Of a stretch of DNA of 13,996 bases, positions 1 to 7,546 are shown piece after piece; position 1 is the stretch's first letter; each line of letters opens with the position of its first letter. Below the pieces are notes generated by a model, which was not told the origin of the DNA, searched no databases, and saw nothing but the letters and a program-made list of their open reading frames with translations. This stretch comes from Actinomycetes bacterium. GTDB taxonomy: Bacteria; Actinomycetota; Acidimicrobiia; Acidimicrobiales; RAAP-2. A program made the translations under genes and the position numbers. The stretch lies in NCBI GenBank assembly GCA_021777285.1, contig JAJYDR010000053.1, forward strand, positions 1 to 13,996, read 5' to 3'.

Positions 1-945
<945 letters not shown>

Positions 946-950
946 AGACG

Positions 951-1754
951 GTGACTATCCACTTCGACGCGGCTGACGTCTGCGTTCTCCTGGAGAAATT
1001 GCGCGAGAGCACACCTCTCGTGCAGTGCCTGACGAACACGGTCGCCACCAGCTTTACCGCCAACGTCTTGCTCGCGATAGGCGCGAGCCCAGCGATGACG
1101 GATATTCCGATCGAGGCAGGAATATTTGCCGAAATCGCGTCGGCGACACTGGTGAATGTTGGTACCCCGCACGCCGAGCAACGAATCGCGATGATCGAGG
1201 CCGCGCGGGCTGCCCACCATACTGGCAGCCCATGGGTTCTTGATCCTGTCGCGGTGGGTGTCCTTCCGGTGCGCACGGCGTTGGCGCGGGAGTTACTGGA
1301 GTATTCGCCAACAGCGATCAGAGGCAACGCTTCAGAGATCATGGCCTTGGCCGGGCTCGGAGCCGGTGGGCAAGGTGTGGACACCGTCGACCGCGCAGAA
1401 AGCGCGCTGGATGCCGCTCTTCATCTCGCTCACACCCACGGTTCCATTGTCGCAATTTCTGGCGTAACTGACCTCATCACCGACGGAACAGATGTGCTCC
1501 GAATTAGCAACGGGCACCCCTATCTGACGCTCGTCACCGGCGGAGGGTGCGCACTGGGGGCGGTGACCGCAGCGTTTCTCGCCATCGGCGACGACCAGTT
1601 GGCGGCGACCGCAGCGGCCACGGCCGTCTATACGATCGCGGCGGAATTGGCGGTGGTGAACGCGTACGGCCCGGGTACCTTCGCAGTTGCCTTTGTTGAC
1701 GCGTTGGCGGCGATTGATGCGACCAAGATCCAGTCCAGAGCGAAGATCGCATGA
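951..1754 (+). CDS. thiM: Hydroxyethylthiazole kinase ThiM
   Basis: ThiM phosphorylates 4-methyl-5-(2-hydroxyethyl)thiazole, salvaging the thiazole half of thiamine. The 267-residue length is normal for the family. Visible hallmarks are [28 protein letters not shown] near residues 22-49 (given here as the region of the substrate site), the WVLDPVAVG segment near 95-103, RGNASEI at 124-130, and the [10 protein letters not shown] active-site loop at 195-204 with its conserved cysteine (C200). The start is GTG at 951, 5 bases after the thiC stop. No strong Shine-Dalgarno sequence is visible, so translational coupling to thiC is likely. It overlaps thiE by an ATGA. No thiazole-synthesis genes (thiG, thiS, thiO) are in the window, which fits a salvage role or de novo genes elsewhere. 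Confidence 0.96.
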   Translation: MTIHFDAADVCVLLEKLRESTPLVQCLTNTVATSFTANVLLAIGASPAMTDIPIEAGIFAEIASATLVNVGTPHAEQRIAMIEAARAAHHTGSPWVLDPVAVGVLPVRTALARELLEYSPTAIRGNASEIMALAGLGAGGQGVDTVDRAESALDAALHLAHTHGSIVAISGVTDLITDGTDVLRISNGHPYLTLVTGGGCALGAVTAAFLAIGDDQLAATAAATAVYTIAAELAVVNAYGPGTFAVAFVDALAAIDATKIQSRAKIA

Positions 1755-2407
1755 CGGTTCGCCCGACTCTTGTCGACGGTGTGTACCTTGTGGCTGACAC
1801 CGAGTTGTGCGGTGAGTTCGGTGTCGAAGAGACTGTGCGTGCGGCGGTGGCCGGCGGTATCAGGATGGTCCAGATTCGGGACAAGACGGCGAGTAACTCA
1901 GACTTTTACGAACTCGTCATGCGCACTGCAAGCGCTGTCGACGACCGAGCTCTGCTCCTGGTCAATGACCGAGTAGCAGTGTTCGTGGCTGCGCGGTCCG
2001 ATGGAGCCGCGGTACACGGCGTGCATATTGGGCAGAACGACATGGCGCCACTCGAGGTGAGGCGAATCGTCGGGGCCGATGCCTTGATTGGGCTCACCGC
2101 CAACACGATCGCGCACATCGCGGACGCGAACAGTCTTCCTGAGGGTACCGTTGATTATCTCGGGATCGGCGTAATTCGCAACTCCGCAACCAAACCGGAC
2201 CATCCTCGGGTTCTCGGGGTAACTGGCTTCAGAGCTCTCGCAAGCCTCTCGTCGCTACCGTGCGTAGCAATCGGAGGTATTTCGGCGGCGGATATGCCAA
2301 TACTCCGCGGTGCTGGCGCTGCGGGAGCCGCTGTGGTCTCAGCAATCTGCGGCGCGCCAGATCCGCAATCCAACGCCGAATTGCTCATCGCCGCGTGGGA
2401 CCAATGA
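1751..2407 (+). CDS. thiE: Thiamine-phosphate synthase ThiE
   Basis: ThiE joins HMP-pyrophosphate and thiazole phosphate to give thiamine phosphate, acting downstream of ThiC/ThiD and ThiM. The 218-residue TIM-barrel protein shows QIRDK at 41-45 (pyrophosphate binding), VND at 71-73 with the Mg-binding aspartate, GVHIGQND at 90-97, GLTAN at 114-118, the [12 protein letters not shown] region at 145-156, AIGGIS at 173-178 and VVSAI at 195-199. The start ATG at 1751 overlaps the thiM stop (ATGA), and the stop overlaps the ATG of the thiD remnant in the same way. One oddity: the loop usually written GPVFPTxTK reads GVIRNSATK here (140-148), losing the conserved proline after glycine, so it may be divergent. 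Overall the gene appears intact. Confidence 0.95.
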   Translation: MTVRPTLVDGVYLVADTELCGEFGVEETVRAAVAGGIRMVQIRDKTASNSDFYELVMRTASAVDDRALLLVNDRVAVFVAARSDGAAVHGVHIGQNDMAPLEVRRIVGADALIGLTANTIAHIADANSLPEGTVDYLGIGVIRNSATKPDHPRVLGVTGFRALASLSSLPCVAIGGISAADMPILRGAGAAGAAVVSAICGAPDPQSNAELLIAAWDQ

Positions 2408-2536
2408 CAGCCACATCAGGATCGGCGATTCCTCAGGTTCTCAGCATCACTGCAACGGAGGCCACCGGAGGATCAGAGATTCCAGCCGACCCGCGCTGTT
2501 GTCAGTCAGTCGTAATGATGACCTCTTGTGATCACG
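2404..2536 (+). pseudogene. Decayed thiD-like N-terminal fragment (HMP/HMP-P kinase)
   Basis: Seen: an ATG at 2404 overlaps the thiE stop (ATGA), the usual layout for a next gene in a thi operon. The frame reads PQVLSITATEATGGSEIPAD at about residues 10-29, which lines up without gaps with the ThiD N-terminus of the general form xVLTIAGxDxSGGAGIQAD. The VL-I, acidic, GG, I and AD positions are kept, while several normally fixed glycines and the substrate-contacting glutamine are replaced (G to A, G to E, Q to P). After about 2480 the similarity fades, and the frame runs without ThiD features to a stop at 2656-2658. ThiD is normally about 260 residues. I infer a pseudogene cut off by the transposon remnant that follows. 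Chance resemblance is possible but unlikely given the spacing and position. Confidence 0.6.
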
Positions 2537-2552
2537 TTGTCGCAGGCGACAA
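2537..2552. repeat. Perfect 7-2-7 inverted repeat at the thiD/transposon junction
   Basis: TTGTCGC-AG-GCGACAA is a perfect palindrome with a two-base centre. It sits just where thiD similarity has ended and just before the minus-strand ATPase remnant. It could be part of a transposon end (transposase-binding repeat) or a small hairpin. The second end of the element was not found, so the assignment is inference. Confidence 0.5.
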
Positions 2553-2585
2553 TGATAATGAAGATGGGGTCGTCCGCTGGCTACC

Positions 2586-2783
2586 TCATTGGGCGTCCAT
2601 CTCGGGAATGGCCTGGCGGGCGGCCTTCTCGTCGACGATGGCGCAGCGGTTCGCGTAGGCGGCGACGAGGGTCTGACGAGCGAGGTTGCGCACCGCGCGC
2701 GAAAGGCCCTGACTGGCCTGGTGGATGCTCGCGAGCGCGTCGTCAGAAAAGAGCGTGTCCGAGCGCCCACAGAGCGCGAGGAC
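2586..2783 (-). pseudogene. C-terminal remnant of ExeA/TniB-like transposon AAA ATPase
   Basis: On the minus strand an open stretch of 65 codons ends at a natural stop (complement of 2586-2588). It has no plausible start of its own and is bounded upstream by an in-frame stop at 2784-2786. The peptide contains LFSDDALASIHQASQGL, RAVRNLARQTLVAAYA and IVDEKAARQAI, the pattern of the last 60-70 residues of the ExeA-type AAA ATPases encoded beside DDE transposases in actinobacterial insertion elements (family usually about 270-300 residues). Walker A and B motifs are absent because they would lie in the missing upstream part, and no transposase is visible. It is a dead relic of an element that landed next to or inside thiD. 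Confidence 0.7.
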
Positions 2784-3006
2784 TCACGTAGTTCGAATTG
2801 AATGTCACCGAGTGGGAAGCACAAACACGCACGGCATGGCCCCCCCGCAGTGGTCGCCGCTCGTCAGGCTCAGTTCAAATGACTGGACCGCAGTCCTGAC
2901 CGTCGCGAAACCGTGGGTCGAGGACGGTCCTCACGCCTCTGATCAGTGAAAGGTTTGGGCCACGTATTTTCGTCAGCCCGTGGGAAGTCGCTTCAGGGGG
3001 ACTGCG
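2784..3006. other. Unassigned intergenic stretch between transposon relic and MFS gene
   Basis: No gene is recognised here in any frame. Two weak short inverted repeats are visible (GGAC-CGCA-GTCC at 2885-2896 and GAGGA-CGG-TCCTC at 2920-2932). They lie downstream of the minus-strand transporter gene but have no T-tract, so I do not call them terminators. The stretch may include the lost part of thiD or the far end of the transposon. Confidence 0.5.
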
Positions 3007-4329
3007 TTAGTTGAGTTCTCCGACCTTGTTCGTTTCTGGGCCCGTGACGCCGCCGACAAGCACCAGCACACCGCCGAGGCTGAGGAGTACGGCGATCGCC
3101 GTCCGCTGCCCGAGGGCCGCCTGCAATGCCGGCAGATAGTACGGGTACAGCGCGGGGAGTACGATCGAAAGGCTGTAAGCGACCCCGTATCCACTGGAGC
3201 GAACGGCTGCGGGAAACCGTTCAGCAAGATACGCGCCGACCGGACCGTAACCAGAGACCGTTACGACCTGGAGCGCCACCACCAACAACACGATCACTGC
3301 GATGCCACTCGCACGGAATATCGCGAGAAAGGTAACCGGCGCGACGACAGCGGCGAGGACACCAAAGCTAGCGAAAAAGGTTCGCCTTCCAATCAACGTG
3401 GAGATCTGCCCCGCCGCGAGCATCGCGACGGCCGACACCGCAGTGGCGCACAGCATGGTGAACGATATCGACTGCGCAGACATGTGAGAGGCGACCCTTA
3501 GTTCACCAGTCAGAGTTGGAATCGCCATATCTGTCAACAGCCACAATCCACTCATCAACACGAAAACCTGTAACAGCGCACCTCGATGCGGCCCTACAAA
3601 GATTTCTCTGAGGGGGTTTTGCTTCTTTAGCGCGCAGTTCCACGCTGGTGAATCCACAACCGCGAAGTGGTAGTAGACGAGCATCGCGATAGCAAGCGCC
3701 GACCCGAGCAGGAACGGAACACGCCAGCCCCACGTACCGTACATTTTCGGAGTGGTGGCGTCGAGGAGTACAAGCACAATCCCCGCGATTGTCGCATTCG
3801 CCCACGGAGACGCCCACATGATAAACCCGCTGGCCAGACCTCGTCGCCTCGGCTCAGACCACTCCATCGCCAACGGCACGGCGCATGCGTACTCTCCACC
3901 GAGAAAGACCCCTCCCAGAAAACGCAGTCCTACGATCAAGAACAAAGTACCGCCGCCTAGCACGGAGTACCCGGGAACCAGGGCGATGAGGAACGTCGTC
4001 AGTGCGATGCCCGCGAGAGCAATTCTTGTCGTCTGCGTCCGTCCAAATCGATCAGCAATCGGACCGAAGATTGCAGAACCCAAAGGGCGCCCCATAAGCG
4101 CTGCGACGAAAACTAACCCGGCGCTGCTGACCAAGTTGTGCGGACCGAACACGTCGGCGGCCGCTGGGGTCAATGCGATGACCGGGAGAAAGATGTCGAA
4201 CTGATCAACGAAATTACCGAGTATGCCACCGCGGACAGCGCGGCGGACAGCGGTCGGCATCGGGGTGATTCGCCCATCGCTGTGCCCGAGGACAAGTGCC
4301 TGATCGAAGGGTTGGACAGGACCACTCAT
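3007..4329 (-). CDS. MFS transporter, metabolite:H+ symporter type, TPP-riboswitch controlled
   Basis: This 440-residue polytopic membrane protein shows the layout of the MFS metabolite:H+ symporter (sugar-transporter-like) family. Residues 30-50 contain GGILGNFVDQFDIFLPVIAL (TM1 with an acidic pair). An MFS motif A, ADRFGRTQTTR, follows TM2; RFLGGVFLGGEYA marks TM4, and RRGLASGF lies in the next loop. A central cytoplasmic loop and a second motif-A-like IGRRTFF mark the second half. The start chosen is ATG at 4329; a TTG one codon upstream is an alternative. A TPP riboswitch ends about 7 bases before the ATG, so expression should fall when thiamine pyrophosphate is abundant. That points to uptake of thiamine, HMP, hydroxyethylthiazole or a related compound, but the substrate cannot be read from sequence. 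The gene converges on the thi operon. Confidence 0.92.
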   Translation of the reverse strand: MSGPVQPFDQALVLGHSDGRITPMPTAVRRAVRGGILGNFVDQFDIFLPVIALTPAAADVFGPHNLVSSAGLVFVAALMGRPLGSAIFGPIADRFGRTQTTRIALAGIALTTFLIALVPGYSVLGGGTLFLIVGLRFLGGVFLGGEYACAVPLAMEWSEPRRRGLASGFIMWASPWANATIAGIVLVLLDATTPKMYGTWGWRVPFLLGSALAIAMLVYYHFAVVDSPAWNCALKKQNPLREIFVGPHRGALLQVFVLMSGLWLLTDMAIPTLTGELRVASHMSAQSISFTMLCATAVSAVAMLAAGQISTLIGRRTFFASFGVLAAVVAPVTFLAIFRASGIAVIVLLVVALQVVTVSGYGPVGAYLAERFPAAVRSSGYGVAYSLSIVLPALYPYYLPALQAALGQRTAIAVLLSLGGVLVLVGGVTGPETNKVGELN

Positions 4330-4336
4330 CAAAACT

Positions 4337-4425
4337 CACTTCCTTCGCCGGCATTACCCGGACAGGTTCAACGGTCGGAACTGCGTCAGTTCCCTCTCAG
4401 CCCCTGCATTAGGGCCCCCGTGTGG
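4337..4425 (-). promoter_or_regulatory. TPP (THI-box) riboswitch
   Basis: Read on the minus strand, the leader contains the conserved pyrimidine-sensing GCTGAGAGGG (around 4394-4403), an extra perfect hairpin GGAACTG-ACG-CAGTTCC typical of actinobacterial examples, then TTGAACCTG and CCGGGTAATGCCGGCGAAGGAAG, the pyrophosphate-sensing arm and closing helix. The 3' GAAGGAAG resembles a Shine-Dalgarno sequence and lies 7-15 bases before the ATG of the transporter. Control is therefore probably translational, with TPP binding hiding the ribosome site. No terminator hairpin with a T-tract is present between the aptamer and the gene. Confidence 0.95.
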
Positions 4426-4545
4426 ATTACGGACACTCTAGTGCGGCTTCCGGTGGTTTCTGTACTGATGTCTGATGCCAGCGGTATCAGTTCCGACTTC
4501 GCAAATCTCTAGTGTGGGCGGGCTGGATTTTCTGGAGAAGAGGAC

Positions 4546-4573
4546 TTGACACGAACTCGTCACTGTGTAAGAT
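4546..4573 (+). promoter_or_regulatory. Putative sigma-70-type promoter of the lacI/GH39/ABC operon
   Basis: A perfect -35 TTGACA at 4546-4551 is followed after 16 bases by TAAGAT at 4568-4573 (4 of 6 matches to TATAAT). Transcription would start near 4580, inside the palindromic operators. The GTG of the regulator lies about 57 bases downstream. This arrangement fits direct steric repression. It is predicted from sequence only. Confidence 0.7.
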
Positions 4574-4600
4574 AAGCGCTTAACATACGCAAGCGCTTAA
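4573..4600. promoter_or_regulatory. Tandem LacI-family operators
   Basis: Two palindromes share the core AAGCGCTT. The first, TAAGCGCTTA, is at 4573-4582; the second, AAGCGCTT, is at 4591-4598, followed by AA. Their centres are 17 bp apart. A central CpG in an even palindrome is the classic LacI/GalR operator form. The first overlaps the -10 box and the second lies just past the likely start of transcription, next to a lacI-type gene. I infer autoregulation and repression of the whole operon. Confidence 0.8.
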
Positions 4601-4636
4601 CCAAGTGGGCGCGTGTGACTAGTTCCGGGGGGCTCG

Positions 4637-5698
4637 GTGGCACTGTCAGGGAAGGCGACAATTTACGCCGTAGCACAGCGGTGTGGTGTCTCGACGGCCA
4701 CCGTGTCGCGCATCATGAGTGATGCCACTTTCGGCAAGGGGTCGACGCGCGAGCGCGTGTTCGCCGCGGCACGTGACCTCGGGTGGGTGCCGAACGGGGC
4801 GGCGCGAAGCCTGGCCTCCAACCGTGCGGGAATCGTCGGCGTTATCTTTCCAGATCTGGGTCGTTCGGGCGCCACCGAAGACGAGTCACCTCTCTACGTC
4901 GACGAGGTGATCAGGGGCGCCGAGCGTGCCGCGACGCTCGCGGGTGAGGCCGTACTCATCGCGGCGTCGCGGGGGGCCTCGGGGCGCGATCTCCTTCGAT
5001 CGATCGTTGGCAAAGTTGACGGACTGGTTGTCGTGTCGGGGAGTCTCTCGGAGCGCGAAATCTCGACGATCTCTCGTATCGTGCCGGTGGTCATCGTCGC
5101 CAGCCTTCCGGGACGTCGCGTCCTCGACCGAGCGAGCGTCGACAACCGCTCCGGCGCGCGCGAAATTGCCGCGCACCTGGTCGAGACACACGGGTACCGG
5201 GAGCTCGCGTTCGTAGGAGGACCGTCCCGTTCGCCCGACTCGGCCGAGCGCTTCGCCGGTTTCTGTGAGGTGCTCGCGTCGGCACGGATCAACCCGCCGC
5301 AAGCACCGGACGACTGCGGCGACTTCACCGAGGAGGGTGGCGCTGAAGCGATGCGGCGTCTACTGCTGTCGGGGCGAAAACTTCGCGCCGTGGTCTTCGG
5401 CAACGACGAGATGGCCATCGGTGGCCTGCGGACCCTGCGCCGCGCGCGGGTGCGCGTTCCCGGCGACATCGCGGTGACGGGCTTTGACGACATCGCGTCC
5501 AGTCGCCGAGTGAGCCCGACACTTACAACGGTGCGTCAGCCGATGCGCGAGCTCGGGGAGCGAGCGGTCGAGATGTTGCTGAACCGGATCGAGAATCCAA
5601 CCATGGACCGCCAAGTCGTGACACTTCCGACCGCCGCCGTTGTTCGCCGTAGCTGTGGCTGTCGTACCAACGATTCGATCTCGCAACGAGGAGTGTGA
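4637..5698 (+). CDS. LacI-family transcriptional regulator
   Basis: A sugar-responsive repressor of 353 residues, the normal family length. The N-terminal helix-turn-helix is at about residues 8-28 (TIYAVAQRCGVSTATVSRIM). The hinge helix AARSLASNR is at about 55-63, followed by a periplasmic-binding-protein-like sensor domain starting at GIVGVIFPDL. FGNDEMAIGGL and VTGFDDIASSRRVSPTLTTVRQP are standard effector/dimer segments, and it ends with the familiar RRSCGC. The start is GTG at 4637; a G-rich stretch (4626-4632) may serve as the ribosome site. It overlaps nothing but lies one base before the GH39 ATG, so the two are co-transcribed. The operators just upstream suggest autorepression relieved by an oligosaccharide or its product. 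The effector is not deducible from sequence. Confidence 0.95.
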   Translation: MALSGKATIYAVAQRCGVSTATVSRIMSDATFGKGSTRERVFAAARDLGWVPNGAARSLASNRAGIVGVIFPDLGRSGATEDESPLYVDEVIRGAERAATLAGEAVLIAASRGASGRDLLRSIVGKVDGLVVVSGSLSEREISTISRIVPVVIVASLPGRRVLDRASVDNRSGAREIAAHLVETHGYRELAFVGGPSRSPDSAERFAGFCEVLASARINPPQAPDDCGDFTEEGGAEAMRRLLLSGRKLRAVVFGNDEMAIGGLRTLRRARVRVPGDIAVTGFDDIASSRRVSPTLTTVRQPMRELGERAVEMLLNRIENPTMDRQVVTLPTAAVVRRSCGCRTNDSISQRGV

Positions 5699-5699
5699 C

Positions 5700-7520
5700 A
5701 TGAGTGACCCGCTTAGGGCTCGAGAGGACTGGGAGTCTCGGATCTATGAGAGGTCCGATGCCCAGGCTGCGTTGTCGACGCTGTCGGCGCCCACGGTGGT
5801 GGTCGCCGAGCCCGGGTACGGACACATCCGCCTGCGCTGGGAGGCGGTGCCCGGTGCCGCCGGTTACGTCATCGAGATGGCCGCCGGCCAGGGCCCTCTG
5901 ACCGTGCTTCGTCACGGGGGGAGTGACGTCGCCGCGATTCCGGTGACGCAGTTCGCGGTGACCGGCATTGACGATGGCGTCGAGTACCGCTTTCGGATAG
6001 CGGCGGTGCGCAGTCCCGGCGATGTGATTGAAGCGTGGTCGGCGCCGGTGGTGGCGACCACGCATCGTGGCGCGCCAGCCCCGATCGAGGTGACCATCGA
6101 TGCTGCCTTGGTTGTCCGGAGGCTCCAGCGCGTATGGGAGATGGTGGGCGCGGAGAGACTCTCGCAGCTGCGCTTAGGAATCGATGAGCACGGTCACGAC
6201 GTCGGGCGCGAGTTCGCCGAGGCGTTGAGGATCGCCCGTGATGAGCTGGGCGTGCGATTCGTGCGTGCTCACGCCATCCTTCACGACGACCTCGAAGTCG
6301 TACGCCGAGACACCCGTGGCTCGCTCGCGTACGACTTCGGCGGCATCGATGTCGTTTACGACCGCTTGGTCGAGATGGGAATCCGCCCGATTGTGGAGCT
6401 CTCGTTCATGCCGGCGGACCTCGCCCGAGATCCCAACGCGACGGTCTTCACGTACCGGGGCATTATCTCTCCGCCGAAGGACTGGACCGAGTGGCACGAT
6501 CTCGTCGCTGCCCTGGCGCGCCACCTCGTCGAGCGCTACGGGATCGACGAGGTCTCTGCATGGGGATTCGAAGTGTGGAACGAGGCCAACCTCGAGGTGT
6601 TCTGGACGGGTACCCGTGACGAGTACCTGCATCTTTACGAGGAGGCGGCAAGAGCTGTCAAAGGGGTCGACGAGCGACTTCGTGTTGGTGGGCCCGGAAG
6701 CGCGGCCGGTGAGTGGATTGAATCGCTCCTCGACTTCACGAGTGCCCACCGAGTGCCGCTCGACTTCGTGTCGACGCACACCTACGGCAACCTGCCAATC
6801 GACCTGCGACCGCTGCTTGCGCGTTACGGTTACGCGGGACTCCCGATCTGGTGGACGGAATGGGGCGTGGGCAGCACGCACTTCGGTGCAATTCACGATT
6901 CACCGATGGGTGCTCCCTTCATCCTCAATGGTTACGATGCCGTTCAGGGGCGGATCGACGCACTCGCCTACTGGGTGATTAGCGACCACTTCGAGGAGTT
7001 GGGACGACCGCCGAGGCTCTTTCACGATGGCTTCGGCCTGCTCAGCGTCGGCAATCTCCGCAAGCCGAGGTTCTGGGCTACGCACCTCGCCTCGGCCCAG
7101 GGTGACGACGTCCTGAGCCTCGCTATCAGCGGTGATGGGGCCGAGGTCCTAGTCGGGGCGAACGCGACTCGCCACGAAGACGGCTCCGTCGACGTGCTGA
7201 TCTGGAACGGGACGATCAACAGTGAAATGAGCAGCGGTGATCCGCGCCTAGACCGCACGGTGAGCGTTCGCCTCCACAACCTGGTGGAGAAGTCGTACGT
7301 CGCTCGACTCGCGCGCGTCGATGTCGATCACTCCAACATCATTGGCGTCCTGCCTGCGGGTGTCGACTGGCCGGACGCCGAGACATGGTTGCACCTGCGC
7401 GCGAGCGACGTCCTCCACCAAGAGCTGCTCGCCGACGTGCAGCCGACGGGCGGGGAGGCCACAGTCACATTCTTTATCCCCATGCCGGGCGTCGCCCGGC
7501 TTCGACTATCTGCCGGATGA
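5700..7520 (+). CDS. Cytoplasmic GH39 glycosidase with N-terminal FN3-like domain
   Basis: This 606-residue protein has the GH39 fold signature (family of beta-xylosidases and alpha-L-iduronidases). Residues about 31-122 form a fibronectin-III-like domain (IRLRWEAVPGAAGYVIEM, YRFRIAAV). The barrel begins near 140: ELGVRFVRAHAI with LHDDLEVV, YDFGGIDVVYDRLVEMGI, VELSFMP, then FEVWNEANLEVFW carrying the predicted acid/base Glu295. Next come VGGPGSA, DFVSTHTYG and IWWTEWG with the predicted nucleophile Glu387. The remaining C-terminal part is beta-rich. The start ATG at 5700 follows GAGGAG at 5687-5692 at good spacing. There is no signal peptide, so it acts in the cytoplasm on imported substrate. 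It sits between its presumed repressor and importer. Xylosidase, iduronidase or another GH39 specificity cannot be separated by eye. Confidence 0.9.
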   Translation: MSDPLRAREDWESRIYERSDAQAALSTLSAPTVVVAEPGYGHIRLRWEAVPGAAGYVIEMAAGQGPLTVLRHGGSDVAAIPVTQFAVTGIDDGVEYRFRIAAVRSPGDVIEAWSAPVVATTHRGAPAPIEVTIDAALVVRRLQRVWEMVGAERLSQLRLGIDEHGHDVGREFAEALRIARDELGVRFVRAHAILHDDLEVVRRDTRGSLAYDFGGIDVVYDRLVEMGIRPIVELSFMPADLARDPNATVFTYRGIISPPKDWTEWHDLVAALARHLVERYGIDEVSAWGFEVWNEANLEVFWTGTRDEYLHLYEEAARAVKGVDERLRVGGPGSAAGEWIESLLDFTSAHRVPLDFVSTHTYGNLPIDLRPLLARYGYAGLPIWWTEWGVGSTHFGAIHDSPMGAPFILNGYDAVQGRIDALAYWVISDHFEELGRPPRLFHDGFGLLSVGNLRKPRFWATHLASAQGDDVLSLAISGDGAEVLVGANATRHEDGSVDVLIWNGTINSEMSSGDPRLDRTVSVRLHNLVEKSYVARLARVDVDHSNIIGVLPAGVDWPDAETWLHLRASDVLHQELLADVQPTGGEATVTFFIPMPGVARLRLSAG

Positions 7521-7546
7521 GTCCGGTCGAAGAGAGAAGGTAGACC

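Noticed and set aside
2885..2932. Two short inverted repeats downstream of the MFS gene, considered as terminators
   Set aside because: Stems of 4-6 bp, no T-tract on either strand, and distance from the gene end make termination unconvincing.
2980..3501. 173-codon + strand frame opposite the MFS gene
   Set aside because: Charged, repetitive translation without a domain; the minus strand encodes continuous transmembrane helices under a riboswitch.
4338..4425. CRISPR arrays, tRNA or rRNA genes anywhere in the window
   Set aside because: No regularly spaced direct repeats, no tRNA cloverleaf and no rRNA-like sequence were seen; the only structured RNA is the TPP riboswitch.
4440..4520. Search for the promoter of the riboswitch-MFS transcript on the minus strand
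   Set aside because: No -35/-10 pair with acceptable spacing and match was found, so none is annotated although one must exist.
4894..5493. 199-codon minus-strand frame opposite the LacI gene
   Set aside because: Serine/arginine/proline-rich shadow of a well-supported LacI-family gene; no motif or ribosome site.
6174..6896. 240-codon minus-strand frame opposite the GH39 gene
   Set aside because: Composition typical of antisense GC-rich shadow; the + strand carries intact GH39 catalytic motifs across the same bases.
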